Of a stretch of 64,000 bases of DNA, positions 35,676-44,141 are shown in pieces. Numbering within the stretch: position 1 is the first letter of the stretch; every line of letters begins with the position of its first letter. Where the stretch lies: positions 1-64,000 of the forward strand of contig CAZRWW010000008.1 of NCBI GenBank assembly GCA_964603725.1. Reading direction: 5' to 3'. The DNA is from CAZDKK01 sp964603725. Its GTDB lineage: Bacteria > Eisenbacteria > RBG-16-71-46 > CAIMUX01 > WJJG01. A model generated the notes under the pieces. It saw nothing but the letters and a program-made list of their open reading frames with translations. It was not told the DNA's origin and did no database searches. The position numbers and the translations under genes were made by a program.

Positions 35676-35691
35676 CCGCGGGCTCGGTCGT

Positions 35692-35737
35692 TTGACCGGC
35701 GGGGCATGGCTGGGCTAACATCGCTTGGCCATGCCCC
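35692..35737 (+). promoter_or_regulatory. Promoter-like sequence whose -10 region is enclosed by a perfect inverted repeat
   Basis: TTGACC (35692-35697), 17 bases, CTAACA. GGGGCATGGC (35701-35710) and GCCATGCCCC (35728-35737) bracket the -10 region with a 17-base loop. It may be a promoter with operator, or a hairpin ending the upstream gene, which stops at 35675. Confidence 0.5.
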
Positions 35738-35824
35738 GTGTGCCTTGACGCAGAGATGCGGGTGCCGGTCCCGCAGCGAAAGGGCAAAGCGCGTGCTGTA
35801 ATGCGGCCTGTGGAGGACCTTGTC

Positions 35825-36499
35825 ATGACAACGCCACCCGCCTCGCGGCGCCCCGTGATCACGTCCCTGGTCCTGGTGTCGGCCTGTCTGGGATTGCTCT
35901 GCTGCTGGCCGGGCTGTAGCGATGACGACCCACCCACGCGGAACACCCCATCGGGCCCGGATCGCTCCTCGCCGCAGGCGCTGCTGGCAGGCCTGCGCGA
36001 GGCTTACCTGGACCGCAAGATTGCCGACTATGACAGTCTGCTGGCGGCGGACTTCGAGTTCTACTTCTCCGAGGAGGATCAATTCATTGCGGAGAAGTTC
36101 GTGCGGAGCGAAGAGATCGGGGTGCACCGCAACATGTTCGGCTCGGCCGATCTGCTTCAGATCTCGCTCGACTTCACGCTGGGCGAGCTGACCGCGGACC
36201 AGAGCATGCCCGACACGCTGGGGGTGGACGAGTACCTGTGGACGATCCTCATGACCAACACGGACCTCGAGTTGCGCAGGAGGGAGGGCGGGGAGCTCAT
36301 GACCTACAGACTGGACAATGCCAGGGAGCGCTTCTGGTTCCGCCGCGAGAGCCGGGTGACGCCCGGCGGCGCCCAGCCCATCTGGACCATCGTGGAGTGG
36401 CGGGAGCTCCCAAAGGATGGTCCGGACAAGGGCGGCACCTGCGGAGGAACGCGGGTGGCGGACTCGACCTGGGGGCGGATCAAGAGCCTCTACCGGTGA
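35825..36499 (+). CDS. Small lipoprotein or secreted NTF2-like protein with TWG tail
   Basis: 224 residues, GGAGG before ATG 35825 (in-frame starts further upstream give no signal peptide). A hydrophobic N-terminus ends in LLCCWPGCSDDD, a poor lipobox with Gly before Cys and Asp after it, so a lipoprotein held away from the outer membrane is possible. The core SPQALLAGLREAYLDRKIADYDSLLAADFEFYFSEED resembles SnoaL/DUF4440 NTF2-like folds, which bind small ligands. Residues ~150-205 continue as beta strands (RFWFRRESRV, WTIVEWREL). After a Gly/Lys linker with two Cys it ends VADSTWGRIKSLYR, the tail shared with the other small secreted proteins. Function unknown. Confidence 0.8.
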   Translation: MTTPPASRRPVITSLVLVSACLGLLCCWPGCSDDDPPTRNTPSGPDRSSPQALLAGLREAYLDRKIADYDSLLAADFEFYFSEEDQFIAEKFVRSEEIGVHRNMFGSADLLQISLDFTLGELTADQSMPDTLGVDEYLWTILMTNTDLELRRREGGELMTYRLDNARERFWFRRESRVTPGGAQPIWTIVEWRELPKDGPDKGGTCGGTRVADSTWGRIKSLYR

Positions 36500-36522
36500 G
36501 CGCCACCATCGCGGCTCGCCCC

Positions 36523-36545
36523 GCCACCGCGGGCCTGGCGGTGGC
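36523..36545. terminator. Hairpin between convergent genes
   Basis: GCCACCGC, 7-base loop, GCGGTGGC, 24 bases after the lipoprotein stop and facing the CHAT gene end. No T-run. Confidence 0.45.
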
Positions 36546-36587
36546 CGGCGGGTGACGTCCCATGCCGCTGTGCCGGCGGCCGCGCGC

Positions 36588-39500
36588 TCAGCGGCGGCGC
36601 CTGCGGCGGGCCACCAGAACGAGCGCTCCGGCCGCGCCGAGCGCCGCCGCCACCATCGCGACTCTGAGGCGCGCTTGCGGTCCGCGCGCGAGCGCGTCCC
36701 AGACCCCCGCCGGCCCGCTCCCGCCGCGCGGCGCGACCGACCCGATCAGCGCGAACCCGGACCACTCGCGCGGATCGCGCTGTCCGGAGACGGCGGCACG
36801 CACGGCCGTCTGGAGCGCAGTGTCCGGGGCCAGGCCGTCCTCGAGGCCGCTGTAGAAGTGGACCACGAGCTCGGCCGTCGACTGATCGGGCACCTCCCAG
36901 AGCGACATGAGCAGCGCCCGGGCCCCGCTGCGCAAGAAGGCGTGCGTGAGGCCGAGAATGCCCTCGCCGCGCACGAGGTCGCCCAGCCCGGTGTTGCACG
37001 CCGACAGGACGACCAGGTCGGCGTGCAAGCGCAGGTCGAGGATCTCGTGCACCTGCAAGAGGCCGTCCTCGGCCGGATCGTCGTCCTGGGCGAGGACGAG
37101 GGCGCTCATCAGCGGCTCGCCGTCGCTCACCAGACCGTGCGTGGCGAAGTGAACGTGCGATGCGCGGGCGATGTCCGCCTTGACCGCCTCCTCCGTCGCC
37201 TCCGCTCCGACCAGCACGCGGGCGCGCTCGAAACGCTCCCCGATGCGGCGCACCTCGGCCTCGGCAAAAGGCAGCTCGCCGAAGGCCCAGTCGCGAGTGG
37301 CGCGCACGTCGGCGGCCTGCGTGCTGGTGGCGCGCACACCGGCGGCCTGCGTGCTGGTGGCGCGCACGTCGGCGGCGAGCAGGTCCTGCGTGCGGAACGA
37401 GGACGGGTTGCCGCGCGCCAGGAGGCTCTTCCGGGGCGGACGGTCGTGGGCGCGGAGGCGGGGATCCAGGGCGCTGGCCGAGGCGGTCCAGGCGATCGCG
37501 TGGCGCTCGCCCAGATAGGCCTGGCCGTCGTGCAACGCGGCGAAGGGCAGGTAGAGCAAGGGGCCGTCGGGGCAGATCAGCAGCCGCGCCTCGGGAGGCA
37601 GGCCGCGGAGCGCGGGCGCGAGCAATAGCGTGTACAAACGCTGCGCCCGGTCGAGGAGCAGGCTTTCGGCGCCGCCCGCCTGGATCGCCTCCCGCAGCCC
37701 GTTCACCAGCGCCGCCAGGCTGTCCGCGCCGCAGGGGATCGTGAACAGGGCCAGGTCCCGGCTGTCCAGGCGGAAGAGGTACGAGCGTTCGTTGCCGGTC
37801 ACGTATTCGAGCAGGACCTGCCCGGGGACCAGCACGCGCCGGCGCACCTCATCCGCGCTCAGCGGTTGCTGCTGCCCGGTGCGCGCCAGATACGTCGGAT
37901 CGCGAGCCGCAAGCTCGTCGCGCGTCGCCAGGAAGGCGCGGCGGGCATCCTCCAGCAGGGCGGCGAGCGAGTCCACCCGCGCCGCCTGTCCGGCGCCGCC
38001 GGTCGCGGCATGACTCGCGGCCCCGCTCGCGCCGGCGCCCCCGGCGCCGCTCGCGGCGCGGCCGATCTCGGTCTGCAGGGCGCTCAGGCGCGCCGCCTGC
38101 GCGCGGTGGTGCTGCCAGAGCAGCGAGTCCGCGGCCCGCGCCGGGGCCGGCTCCGCGGCGGCCAGGATGTCGAGCAGAACGCGCCCGCGCGCTCGCTCGG
38201 CCGTGAGGAAGGCCTCCGCTCTGAGGCGCGGATCGCCGCCCATTGCCGCGTCCAGCGCCTGGAGGACGGCCACGCGGGCGGCATAGACCTCGCGCTTGTC
38301 CGTCATGAAGCCCTGCCGGAAGACATCCCCCGCGAGCTGCCCGCGCAGCGACTCGATCTGCTCGATCGCCTCGCCCAGCAAGTCGGCGGCCTCCGGCAGG
38401 CGACCTTGCAGCTCGCGCGCGCGGGCGAGCCCGGCCAGGGCACGCCATCGATCCAGCGCTGCCGAGCGGCGGCCGCGCTCCAGCGCCCGCGTGAAGCAGG
38501 CCGCGGCCCCATCGGGGTCGGCGCACGCCAGGCGGAGCTGGCCGAGGGCGTTGTCGGCGTTCTCACGCAGCGCGAACGTCTCGGCGCTGTCGGCGATCGC
38601 CGCGGCCCGCTCGAGGGTGCGCGCCGCGGCGCTCAGATCGCCGCGCAGGAACTGGATCCACGCCTCGTTCAGCAGCGCCCCGGCCAGGGCGTCCGCGGGT
38701 CCGCCCGCTCCGATCAGCGCCACCTGCTCTGTGAAGCAGCGATCGGCGGCGTCGAGATCGCCGATCGCGGCGTGCGCCAGGCCGAGGTTCTGCAGCGCCA
38801 GCGACTGGCTGCGCAGGATCCCGCGTTCGCGAAAGACCGCCAGGGCGCGCTCGTGGCAGGGGATCGCATCGCGCGGGCGGCCGAGCTCGCGGTAGGTGGC
38901 GCCAATCTCGTTGAGGACCTGCGCGGCCCCGTCAGCGAGTCCGCCCCTCTCCGCCAGGTCCAGGGCGTCATGCAGACAGGCCAGGCGCCGGGAGTGGCGC
39001 TGCAGGTCCGCGTTCACATAGGCCAGGTTGAGCAGCGCGGCGACCTGCTGGTGCGCGCGCCCGCCCTCGCGGCTGATCGCGAGCGCTCGCTCGAGGTGGC
39101 CGAGCGCGTCGTGGGCACGCCCCTGCTGCGCCAGGGTCAGGCCGAGGTTCATCTCCACGTTGCCTTCGAGCCCCCGCTGGCGCTGCTCGCGCGACAGGCG
39201 CAGCACCTCGAGCAGCTCGGCCTCCGCCGCGGCCAGATCCCCGGCGCCCTGGTGGAGGATGGCGCGATCATTGAGCGCCTGGGCGTAGGCGCTCCAGTAC
39301 CCGATCCGCCGAGCCAGCTCGATGGCTCGATCGAGTGGCGGCGCCGCCTCGCGGTGGCGGCCCTGCAGGTTGTAGGTCGCCGCGATGTTGCGCAGCAGGC
39401 GCGCTTGCTGGATCTCGTCGGCCAGCTCCTCGGCCAGCGCCAGGGCGGACTGGTAGGCCTCGCGCGCCCCGCTGTAATCGCCACCCATCCAGCGGCACGA

Positions 39501-40073
39501 TCCCGTCATCGTGAGGGCGAGGCCCGCGAGATGGCGATCCCCCACCGCGCGCGCCAGCCCGCCCGCCGCGGCCAGCGAGTCGAGCGCCTCGCCGTAGCGC
39601 GCACGGGCATAGAGGCCCTGGCTGTGGCGATAGGTGCGCCAGGCGTTCCGATCGGTCCGTGCGGCCGCGCCCGTCAGACCGGTGCGGAAGCGAAAGAGCC
39701 TCAAGCAGACGGAGTCAGCGCAGGCATCGGTGTAGAGGTCGACCAGGGAGGAAATCCGCTCGCGCTCGGCGGCCGCCTCCGCCGCCACCCGCGCGGACGC
39801 GCCGCGCGCCAGCGTCTCGCCGTGCTCGACCAGGAGCGACTCGACGAGCAGCACCGCGGTGACGCGGTATTCGCGCATCAGCGCCCGGGCGGCGGCGAGG
39901 CTGTCGGCGGGGAAGCTGCCCGAGTGGAGGCTGTCGGCGGCGAGCTGCGCGAAGAGCCGCGCACGGAGGTTGGGGGGCTTCGCGCCGCCGGCCGCCTCCG
40001 CCGGCGGCGGCAAGGCCAGCGGCACCCAGGCCGCCAAGAGCAGGGCCAGACCTGTGGACTGCAGGCGCGTCAT
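36588..40073 (-). CDS. Extracytoplasmic TPR-CHAT caspase-like protease with C-terminal membrane anchor
   Basis: 1161 residues. A signal peptide (TGLALLLAAWVPLALPPPAEA) follows the ATG at 40073. Residues ~150-650 form about a dozen TPR repeats (for example AILHQGAGDLAAAEAELLEVLRLS and ALLNLAYVNADLQRHSRRLACLHDAL). The C-terminal CHAT domain carries the caspase-like dyad His979 (VHFATHGLVSDGEP) and Cys1026 (VVLSACNTGLGD). The protein ends with a membrane helix and a six-Arg tail (ALVLVARRRRRR), which would anchor the protease on the outer face of the membrane. CHAT proteases cleave partner proteins after TPR-mediated recognition; no target gene is obvious nearby. It lies downstream of fabH and the phosphofructokinase in the same direction. 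Confidence 0.92.
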   Translation of the reverse strand: MTRLQSTGLALLLAAWVPLALPPPAEAAGGAKPPNLRARLFAQLAADSLHSGSFPADSLAAARALMREYRVTAVLLVESLLVEHGETLARGASARVAAEAAAERERISSLVDLYTDACADSVCLRLFRFRTGLTGAAARTDRNAWRTYRHSQGLYARARYGEALDSLAAAGGLARAVGDRHLAGLALTMTGSCRWMGGDYSGAREAYQSALALAEELADEIQQARLLRNIAATYNLQGRHREAAPPLDRAIELARRIGYWSAYAQALNDRAILHQGAGDLAAAEAELLEVLRLSREQRQRGLEGNVEMNLGLTLAQQGRAHDALGHLERALAISREGGRAHQQVAALLNLAYVNADLQRHSRRLACLHDALDLAERGGLADGAAQVLNEIGATYRELGRPRDAIPCHERALAVFRERGILRSQSLALQNLGLAHAAIGDLDAADRCFTEQVALIGAGGPADALAGALLNEAWIQFLRGDLSAAARTLERAAAIADSAETFALRENADNALGQLRLACADPDGAAACFTRALERGRRSAALDRWRALAGLARARELQGRLPEAADLLGEAIEQIESLRGQLAGDVFRQGFMTDKREVYAARVAVLQALDAAMGGDPRLRAEAFLTAERARGRVLLDILAAAEPAPARAADSLLWQHHRAQAARLSALQTEIGRAASGAGGAGASGAASHAATGGAGQAARVDSLAALLEDARRAFLATRDELAARDPTYLARTGQQQPLSADEVRRRVLVPGQVLLEYVTGNERSYLFRLDSRDLALFTIPCGADSLAALVNGLREAIQAGGAESLLLDRAQRLYTLLLAPALRGLPPEARLLICPDGPLLYLPFAALHDGQAYLGERHAIAWTASASALDPRLRAHDRPPRKSLLARGNPSSFRTQDLLAADVRATSTQAAGVRATSTQAADVRATRDWAFGELPFAEAEVRRIGERFERARVLVGAEATEEAVKADIARASHVHFATHGLVSDGEPLMSALVLAQDDDPAEDGLLQVHEILDLRLHADLVVLSACNTGLGDLVRGEGILGLTHAFLRSGARALLMSLWEVPDQSTAELVVHFYSGLEDGLAPDTALQTAVRAAVSGQRDPREWSGFALIGSVAPRGGSGPAGVWDALARGPQARLRVAMVAAALGAAGALVLVARRRRRR
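37297..37380 (-). repeat. 30-bp tandem repeat in the CHAT gene
   Basis: Plus-strand unit GTGGCGCGCACGTCGGCGGC plus CTGCGTGCTG, two full copies and a partial third, encoding DVRATSTQAA. It sits in a surface loop before the His part of the catalytic dyad. Confidence 0.9.
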
Positions 40074-40240
40074 CACGCGCTCCGTGGTCCGGGCGTCTGC
40101 CGGAAGCGGCGGTCCGCGCCTCGGGCGTTTGCCGGAAGCGGCGCTCGCGCACCGGGCCGCTGCCGCCGACCCGGTCCTCGGCCGCATGCCGCTGAGCCCT
40201 TCCTGGGCGCTTGCCGCCAAACCCTTCCGCGGCCGCCAGC

Positions 40241-41752
40241 TCACTCCCCGGGCAGCTCGGCCTTCGATTCGAGGAAGCGGGCCAGGCGATGGAAATCCGA
40301 CCCGGGCCGCAGGTAACGCACCTCGGTGCGCAGGGTCTTGGGGTTGATCAGCTTCTTGAACGCGACGTAACGCAGATCGAGCTGCCCCGAGACGCTCACC
40401 ATGTGCCCGTCGAGGTTCTCCTCGACCAGGGCGCGAAAGGCGCCGATTCCGAGCTGGCTGCCGAGCATGACGTCGAACGCGTGCGGCACCGCGCAGCGCG
40501 CCTCGTAGCCGATCTGGAGCCCCGTGACCTTGCGCTTGCGACCCGTGCGGCGAGTGTACTCCTGCTCGACCATGCGGGCCAGGAGGAAGCCCAGGTCGAT
40601 CTTGCCGATCGAGATGTGCCCGTGCTCATCCTTATCGATGTTGTGGATGAACTGCTCGGGCAGAAGCTCAGCCAGGCCCTCGGCCAGCACGACCGTGCCG
40701 AACTTCTTGCCCTCCCGTTCCTCGCGCCAGATCATCAGGTCCGCGATCTTCCCGACCAGCATCTCCAGGCGCAGCCGCTTCTCCTTGCGCTGGCGGCCGT
40801 CGCTGCCGACGACCTCGTCGTCGAAGAGCATGTCGGGCGTGACGTCCTCGACGCTGAAGATCATGTTGGCTTCGCCGGCGATGCCCACGCCGTAGGAGAG
40901 CCAGCCGGCCTTGCGCCCCATGGCCTGGGCGATGAAGTAGCGGTTGCTCGACTCCGCGTCGGCGCGCAGGTTCTTCACCTCCTTGGCGAGGAAGTCGACG
41001 GCGGTGAAGTACCCGAAGGTGAAGTCGATGCCCTCGTAGTCGTTGTCGATCGTCTTGGGCAGGTGGATGACGTGGATGCGCTTGGCGCTCTTCGGCAGGC
41101 GCTTCTGGTACTCGTAGAGGAAGTTCGCGGTCTTGAGCGTGTCATCGCCGCCGATCGAGATGAGGCCGTCGATGCCCAGATCGACCAGGGCGCTGTAGAC
41201 GTTGTGCAGCTTGGCCGTGCGCTTGGGGTCGGACAGGTCGCGCGGCCCGCGGATGAGCGCGCCGGGATTGGCGCGCGAGGTGCCGATCAGGATGCCCTGG
41301 GTGTTGCGCATGCCGGTGACGTCGGCGGCGCTGAAGATCCGGTAGTGCTCGCCGAGCTGCAGGCGGTTGGTCACCGGATGGTAGTTCTCGAGGTGCCGGT
41401 AGCCGTTGAGGAAGCCGATCATCTCGCGGCCGGTGTCGAGGAACGAGATCGCCGACGAGCTGATGACGGCGTTGGCACCCGGCGCGGGGCCGCCGGCGAA
41501 GATCATCCCGACCCGCCGGATATGACCGCCCTTGACCTGCGGGCGGGCTGCGGCGCTGCGGGGGTAGACGCCCGGCGGCAGGCCGTTGCGGGGAGCCGGG
41601 CTCTTGGCCGCGGCGGGCCTGGCCGAGGCTCCGCGGGCGGGCGCGGGCTTGGCCGAGGCTCCGCGGGCGGGCGCGGGCTTGGCAGCGAGACAGCGGCGGG
41701 CCCGGGCGGCGTGGCTGCCCGGCGCGGGTGTGCGCGATTGGCGTGCGGACAT
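40241..41752 (-). CDS. pfp: Pyrophosphate-dependent 6-phosphofructokinase
   Basis: 503 residues. It interconverts fructose-6-phosphate and fructose-1,6-bisphosphate, probably with pyrophosphate as phosphoryl donor. The nucleotide/PPi loop reads IGGDDTLKTA (201-210, GGDD rather than the GGDG of ATP enzymes) and the catalytic block reads PKTIDND (232-238, Lys where ATP enzymes have Gly); both are accepted marks of PPi dependence. MGRKAGWLSYGVGIA is the fructose-6-phosphate region. Residues 1-75 are an Ala/Pro/Arg/Lys-rich extension containing a 30-bp repeat; they are not part of the fold. GGGAGGAG precedes the ATG. fabH ends 85 bases upstream in the same direction. Confidence 0.92.
   Translation of the reverse strand: MSARQSRTPAPGSHAARARRCLAAKPAPARGASAKPAPARGASARPAAAKSPAPRNGLPPGVYPRSAAARPQVKGGHIRRVGMIFAGGPAPGANAVISSSAISFLDTGREMIGFLNGYRHLENYHPVTNRLQLGEHYRIFSAADVTGMRNTQGILIGTSRANPGALIRGPRDLSDPKRTAKLHNVYSALVDLGIDGLISIGGDDTLKTANFLYEYQKRLPKSAKRIHVIHLPKTIDNDYEGIDFTFGYFTAVDFLAKEVKNLRADAESSNRYFIAQAMGRKAGWLSYGVGIAGEANMIFSVEDVTPDMLFDDEVVGSDGRQRKEKRLRLEMLVGKIADLMIWREEREGKKFGTVVLAEGLAELLPEQFIHNIDKDEHGHISIGKIDLGFLLARMVEQEYTRRTGRKRKVTGLQIGYEARCAVPHAFDVMLGSQLGIGAFRALVEENLDGHMVSVSGQLDLRYVAFKKLINPKTLRTEVRYLRPGSDFHRLARFLESKAELPGE
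41621..41680 (-). repeat. 30-bp tandem repeat, two exact copies, in the phosphofructokinase N-terminal extension
   Basis: Encodes KPAPARGASA twice. A degenerate copy follows. It extends a disordered basic N-terminus absent from ordinary phosphofructokinases. Confidence 0.9.
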
Positions 41753-41837
41753 CGGCGATCTCCTCCCTGAGAAGGCATTTGGGCCGGCTATGACCGGCGA
41801 TCTGACCTGGAGGATAATATCGGCAAGGGGGGGGAGA

Positions 41838-42824
41838 TCACCACTTCCAGAGCACGCCGCCCCAGGTCAGGCCGGCGCCGAAGGCGACCTGCAGGACCAG
41901 CGAACCGGGCTTGATCCGTCCCGATTCCCGCGCCTCGTGCACCGCCATCATGGTGGAAGCGGAAGAGGTGTTGCCGTACTTCTGGATGTTGACGAAGACC
42001 TTGTCGGGATCGGCCTCCAGCCGCTTGGCCACCGATTCGATGATGCGCAGATTGGCCTGATGAAAGACGTACAGGTCGATGTCCTGCGGCCTCAGCCCCG
42101 AGCGCTCGAGCAGCACGTGGCAAGACTGATACATGGTGCTCACGGCGGTCTTGTAGATCTCGTTGCCGCGCATGTGCAAGCAGTGCATCTTCTTGTCGAC
42201 GGTTTCGTGCGTGGCCGGGTATCTGGATCCGCCGGCCGGCTGAATCAACGTGGACCCCTTCGCTCCGTCGGAGGCCAGGTGATAGCCCAGCAAGCCGTGC
42301 TCGCCGTCGTCGCTGGGGCCCAGCACGAACGCGCCCGCCCCGTCGCCGAAGAGCACGCAGGTCGAGCGGTCGTCCCAGTTGGTGATCTTGGTCAGCACCT
42401 CCACGCCGACCACCAGCACGTGTCGGACGCTGCCGGCGCGGATGAGGTCGTTGGCGAGGGCGATCGCATAGATGGCCCCGGTGCATCCGGCGGAGATGTC
42501 GAACGATGGGATCTCGCGAGTCTCGAGGGCGTCCTGAACCACGCAAGCGGTCGATGGGAAGATCGTATCGGGCGAGATGGTGGCGACGATGATCATGTCC
42601 AGATCGCGAGCGGTGAGGCCCGCCATCTCGAGCGCATGGCGCGAGGCCGGGATGACGAGGTCGGAGGCGGCCTGATCCGGTCGCACCTGCCGGCGCTCCT
42701 TCATGCCCGTGCGCGTCATGATCCACTCGTCGCTGGTGTCCACGATCGTCGCGAGGAATTCGTTGGTGATGACGTGCTCGGGGACACACATCCCGGTTCC
42801 GAGCACCCTGGAGCTGGCGCGCAT
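41838..42824 (-). CDS. fabH: Beta-ketoacyl-ACP synthase III
   Basis: 328 residues, the usual FabH length. It condenses acetyl-CoA (or a branched primer) with malonyl-ACP to start fatty-acid synthesis. The catalytic triad is visible as Cys114 (DISAGCTGAIYA), His255 (VFHQANLRI) and Asn285 (YGNTSSAS). The glycine-rich C-terminal FGAGLTWGG is also typical. The start at 42824 is set by homology (RVLGTGMCVPEHVITNE); the frame is open for another 400 bases upstream but that text is not family-like. It stands apart from other fatty-acid genes and may share a transcript with the phosphofructokinase. Confidence 0.94.
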   Translation of the reverse strand: MRASSRVLGTGMCVPEHVITNEFLATIVDTSDEWIMTRTGMKERRQVRPDQAASDLVIPASRHALEMAGLTARDLDMIIVATISPDTIFPSTACVVQDALETREIPSFDISAGCTGAIYAIALANDLIRAGSVRHVLVVGVEVLTKITNWDDRSTCVLFGDGAGAFVLGPSDDGEHGLLGYHLASDGAKGSTLIQPAGGSRYPATHETVDKKMHCLHMRGNEIYKTAVSTMYQSCHVLLERSGLRPQDIDLYVFHQANLRIIESVAKRLEADPDKVFVNIQKYGNTSSASTMMAVHEARESGRIKPGSLVLQVAFGAGLTWGGVLWKW

Positions 42825-43085
42825 CTGGCCCACTTCGCTGCTGACCCCCGTCCGACAGCCTGGTTTCGTCCCGGCGTTTCCGAGGCAATCGGAGGAGTAT
42901 AGGCCTCCCCGGCAACCGAGGGAAGGAGAAAGAGACGCGCAGGCAACCGTCGGCGTCGAAGCCTTCTGCGCCGATGCGCCCCGGGGATCGGCCAGCCGTG
43001 GATCGATCTTGGCCCCGGGGAGACGAGCCTCCATGATGGATGCGCCGCAGTCGTCGGCGCCGCCAACCAGCGGGAAGGGTGCGCG

Positions 43086-44141
43086 ATGTCCATGCAGGAT
43101 CGCAATGCGGGCAACCTGGGCGACCAGCTCAAGCACGCCCTGCTGCTGGAGATTCTGGTGAGGCTCCCCGCCCATGAGTCCTGGGCGTACGTCGAGACGC
43201 ACGCCGGCGCTGGAATCTACGCGACACCCCACGCGGCGACCTTGTTTCGACGCGCCTGGGAGGCGGCCGGGGCGCGGGCGCCCCGGGGCGGCCCGCCGAG
43301 CGCGCCGGCCGAGCTTCCGGCCGGCTGGCCTTACGCGGCGGCGCTCTGCCGGTGGTGGCGCGAGCTGGCCAGTCAGCCGGGCTCATCGCCCGGGAGCCTG
43401 TTCGAGTCGGCGGCGATGGACCTGCAGTACCCGGGCAGCGCCCTTCTGGCGTTGCTCTCGGGCACCCTGCGAGGGCCGGTCGATCTGATCGACGCGGATC
43501 CGGCGGTCGTCCGCAGGCTGCGGGCCGCGCTCGACCGGCTGATCGCGCCCCGCTTGCCCGCGGGCGACGGGCGGCTGGGGCCGGGCAGCCGCATCAGGGT
43601 CCACGGCGGATCCTTCGAGGAACACGTCGAACGGCTCTGCGCGGCCGGCCGGCTCGTGGTCTTGGTCGATCCCTACTACTACCTGCGCGAAGCCCCGGAC
43701 GGGCGCGCGGGCCGGCTCGGCCTGAAACACCTGCGGATGATCTTCCAGGTGCTGGAGCGACGCGATGCCGTGGCCCTGGTCTTCACCTCGAGCCCGCCCA
43801 GCGACGCGCTGACGATCGGCGAGGCCGGGCTGCTCAGCGGGGGCACGTGGCGGGGCCTGCTGGCGGACGCGCGGGCGCTGGCGCCGCCCGCGCTGCGCTG
43901 CTACCGGGCGGCGGATGCGCCCCACGCTGTTCTGGCCGCCGGCTGGGGGGCGGGTGCGGCGCTGGTGCGCGAGCTCCCGGGAGCGGCGGCGTGGGAGCGG
44001 TCCTGGCTGGCGCAGCCTCCGCTTCGAGTGAAGATTGCCGAGGAGCCGAGTCCGATGGGGAGCGACGCCGCGATGCTCGGCCCCGGCCGGGGCCCGGGGC
44101 GCGGCGCGGGACCGGCCGGCTGCGAGGACGAACGGCCGTGA
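43086..44141 (+). CDS. RlmJ-like (DUF519) N6-adenine methyltransferase homolog
   Basis: 351 residues. The opening MQDRNAGNLGDQLKHALLLEIL and YVETHAGAGIY parallel the start of RlmJ, the 23S rRNA A2030 N6-methyltransferase, and DLQYPGSALLALLS matches its YPGSP block. The catalytic motif reads VDPYYYL (Asp195), not DPPY, so Pro is replaced by Tyr. An insertion at residues ~60-95 and a ~55-residue low-complexity C-terminus (PGRGPGRGAGPAG) are additional. It may therefore methylate a different substrate or be impaired. Its last four bases GTGA are also the start of the DNA methyltransferase gene, so both are made together. Confidence 0.8.
   Translation: MSMQDRNAGNLGDQLKHALLLEILVRLPAHESWAYVETHAGAGIYATPHAATLFRRAWEAAGARAPRGGPPSAPAELPAGWPYAAALCRWWRELASQPGSSPGSLFESAAMDLQYPGSALLALLSGTLRGPVDLIDADPAVVRRLRAALDRLIAPRLPAGDGRLGPGSRIRVHGGSFEEHVERLCAAGRLVVLVDPYYYLREAPDGRAGRLGLKHLRMIFQVLERRDAVALVFTSSPPSDALTIGEAGLLSGGTWRGLLADARALAPPALRCYRAADAPHAVLAAGWGAGAALVRELPGAAAWERSWLAQPPLRVKIAEEPSPMGSDAAMLGPGRGPGRGAGPAGCEDERP

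Noticed and set aside
36588..40073. Type III-E CRISPR craspase (TPR-CHAT)
   Set aside because: No Cas genes or array are present and the protein has export and anchor signals, unlike Csx29.
43352..44137. Long upstream extension of the DNA methyltransferase frame
   Set aside because: It runs in another frame through the RlmJ-like gene; methyltransferase similarity begins at the GTG at 44138.
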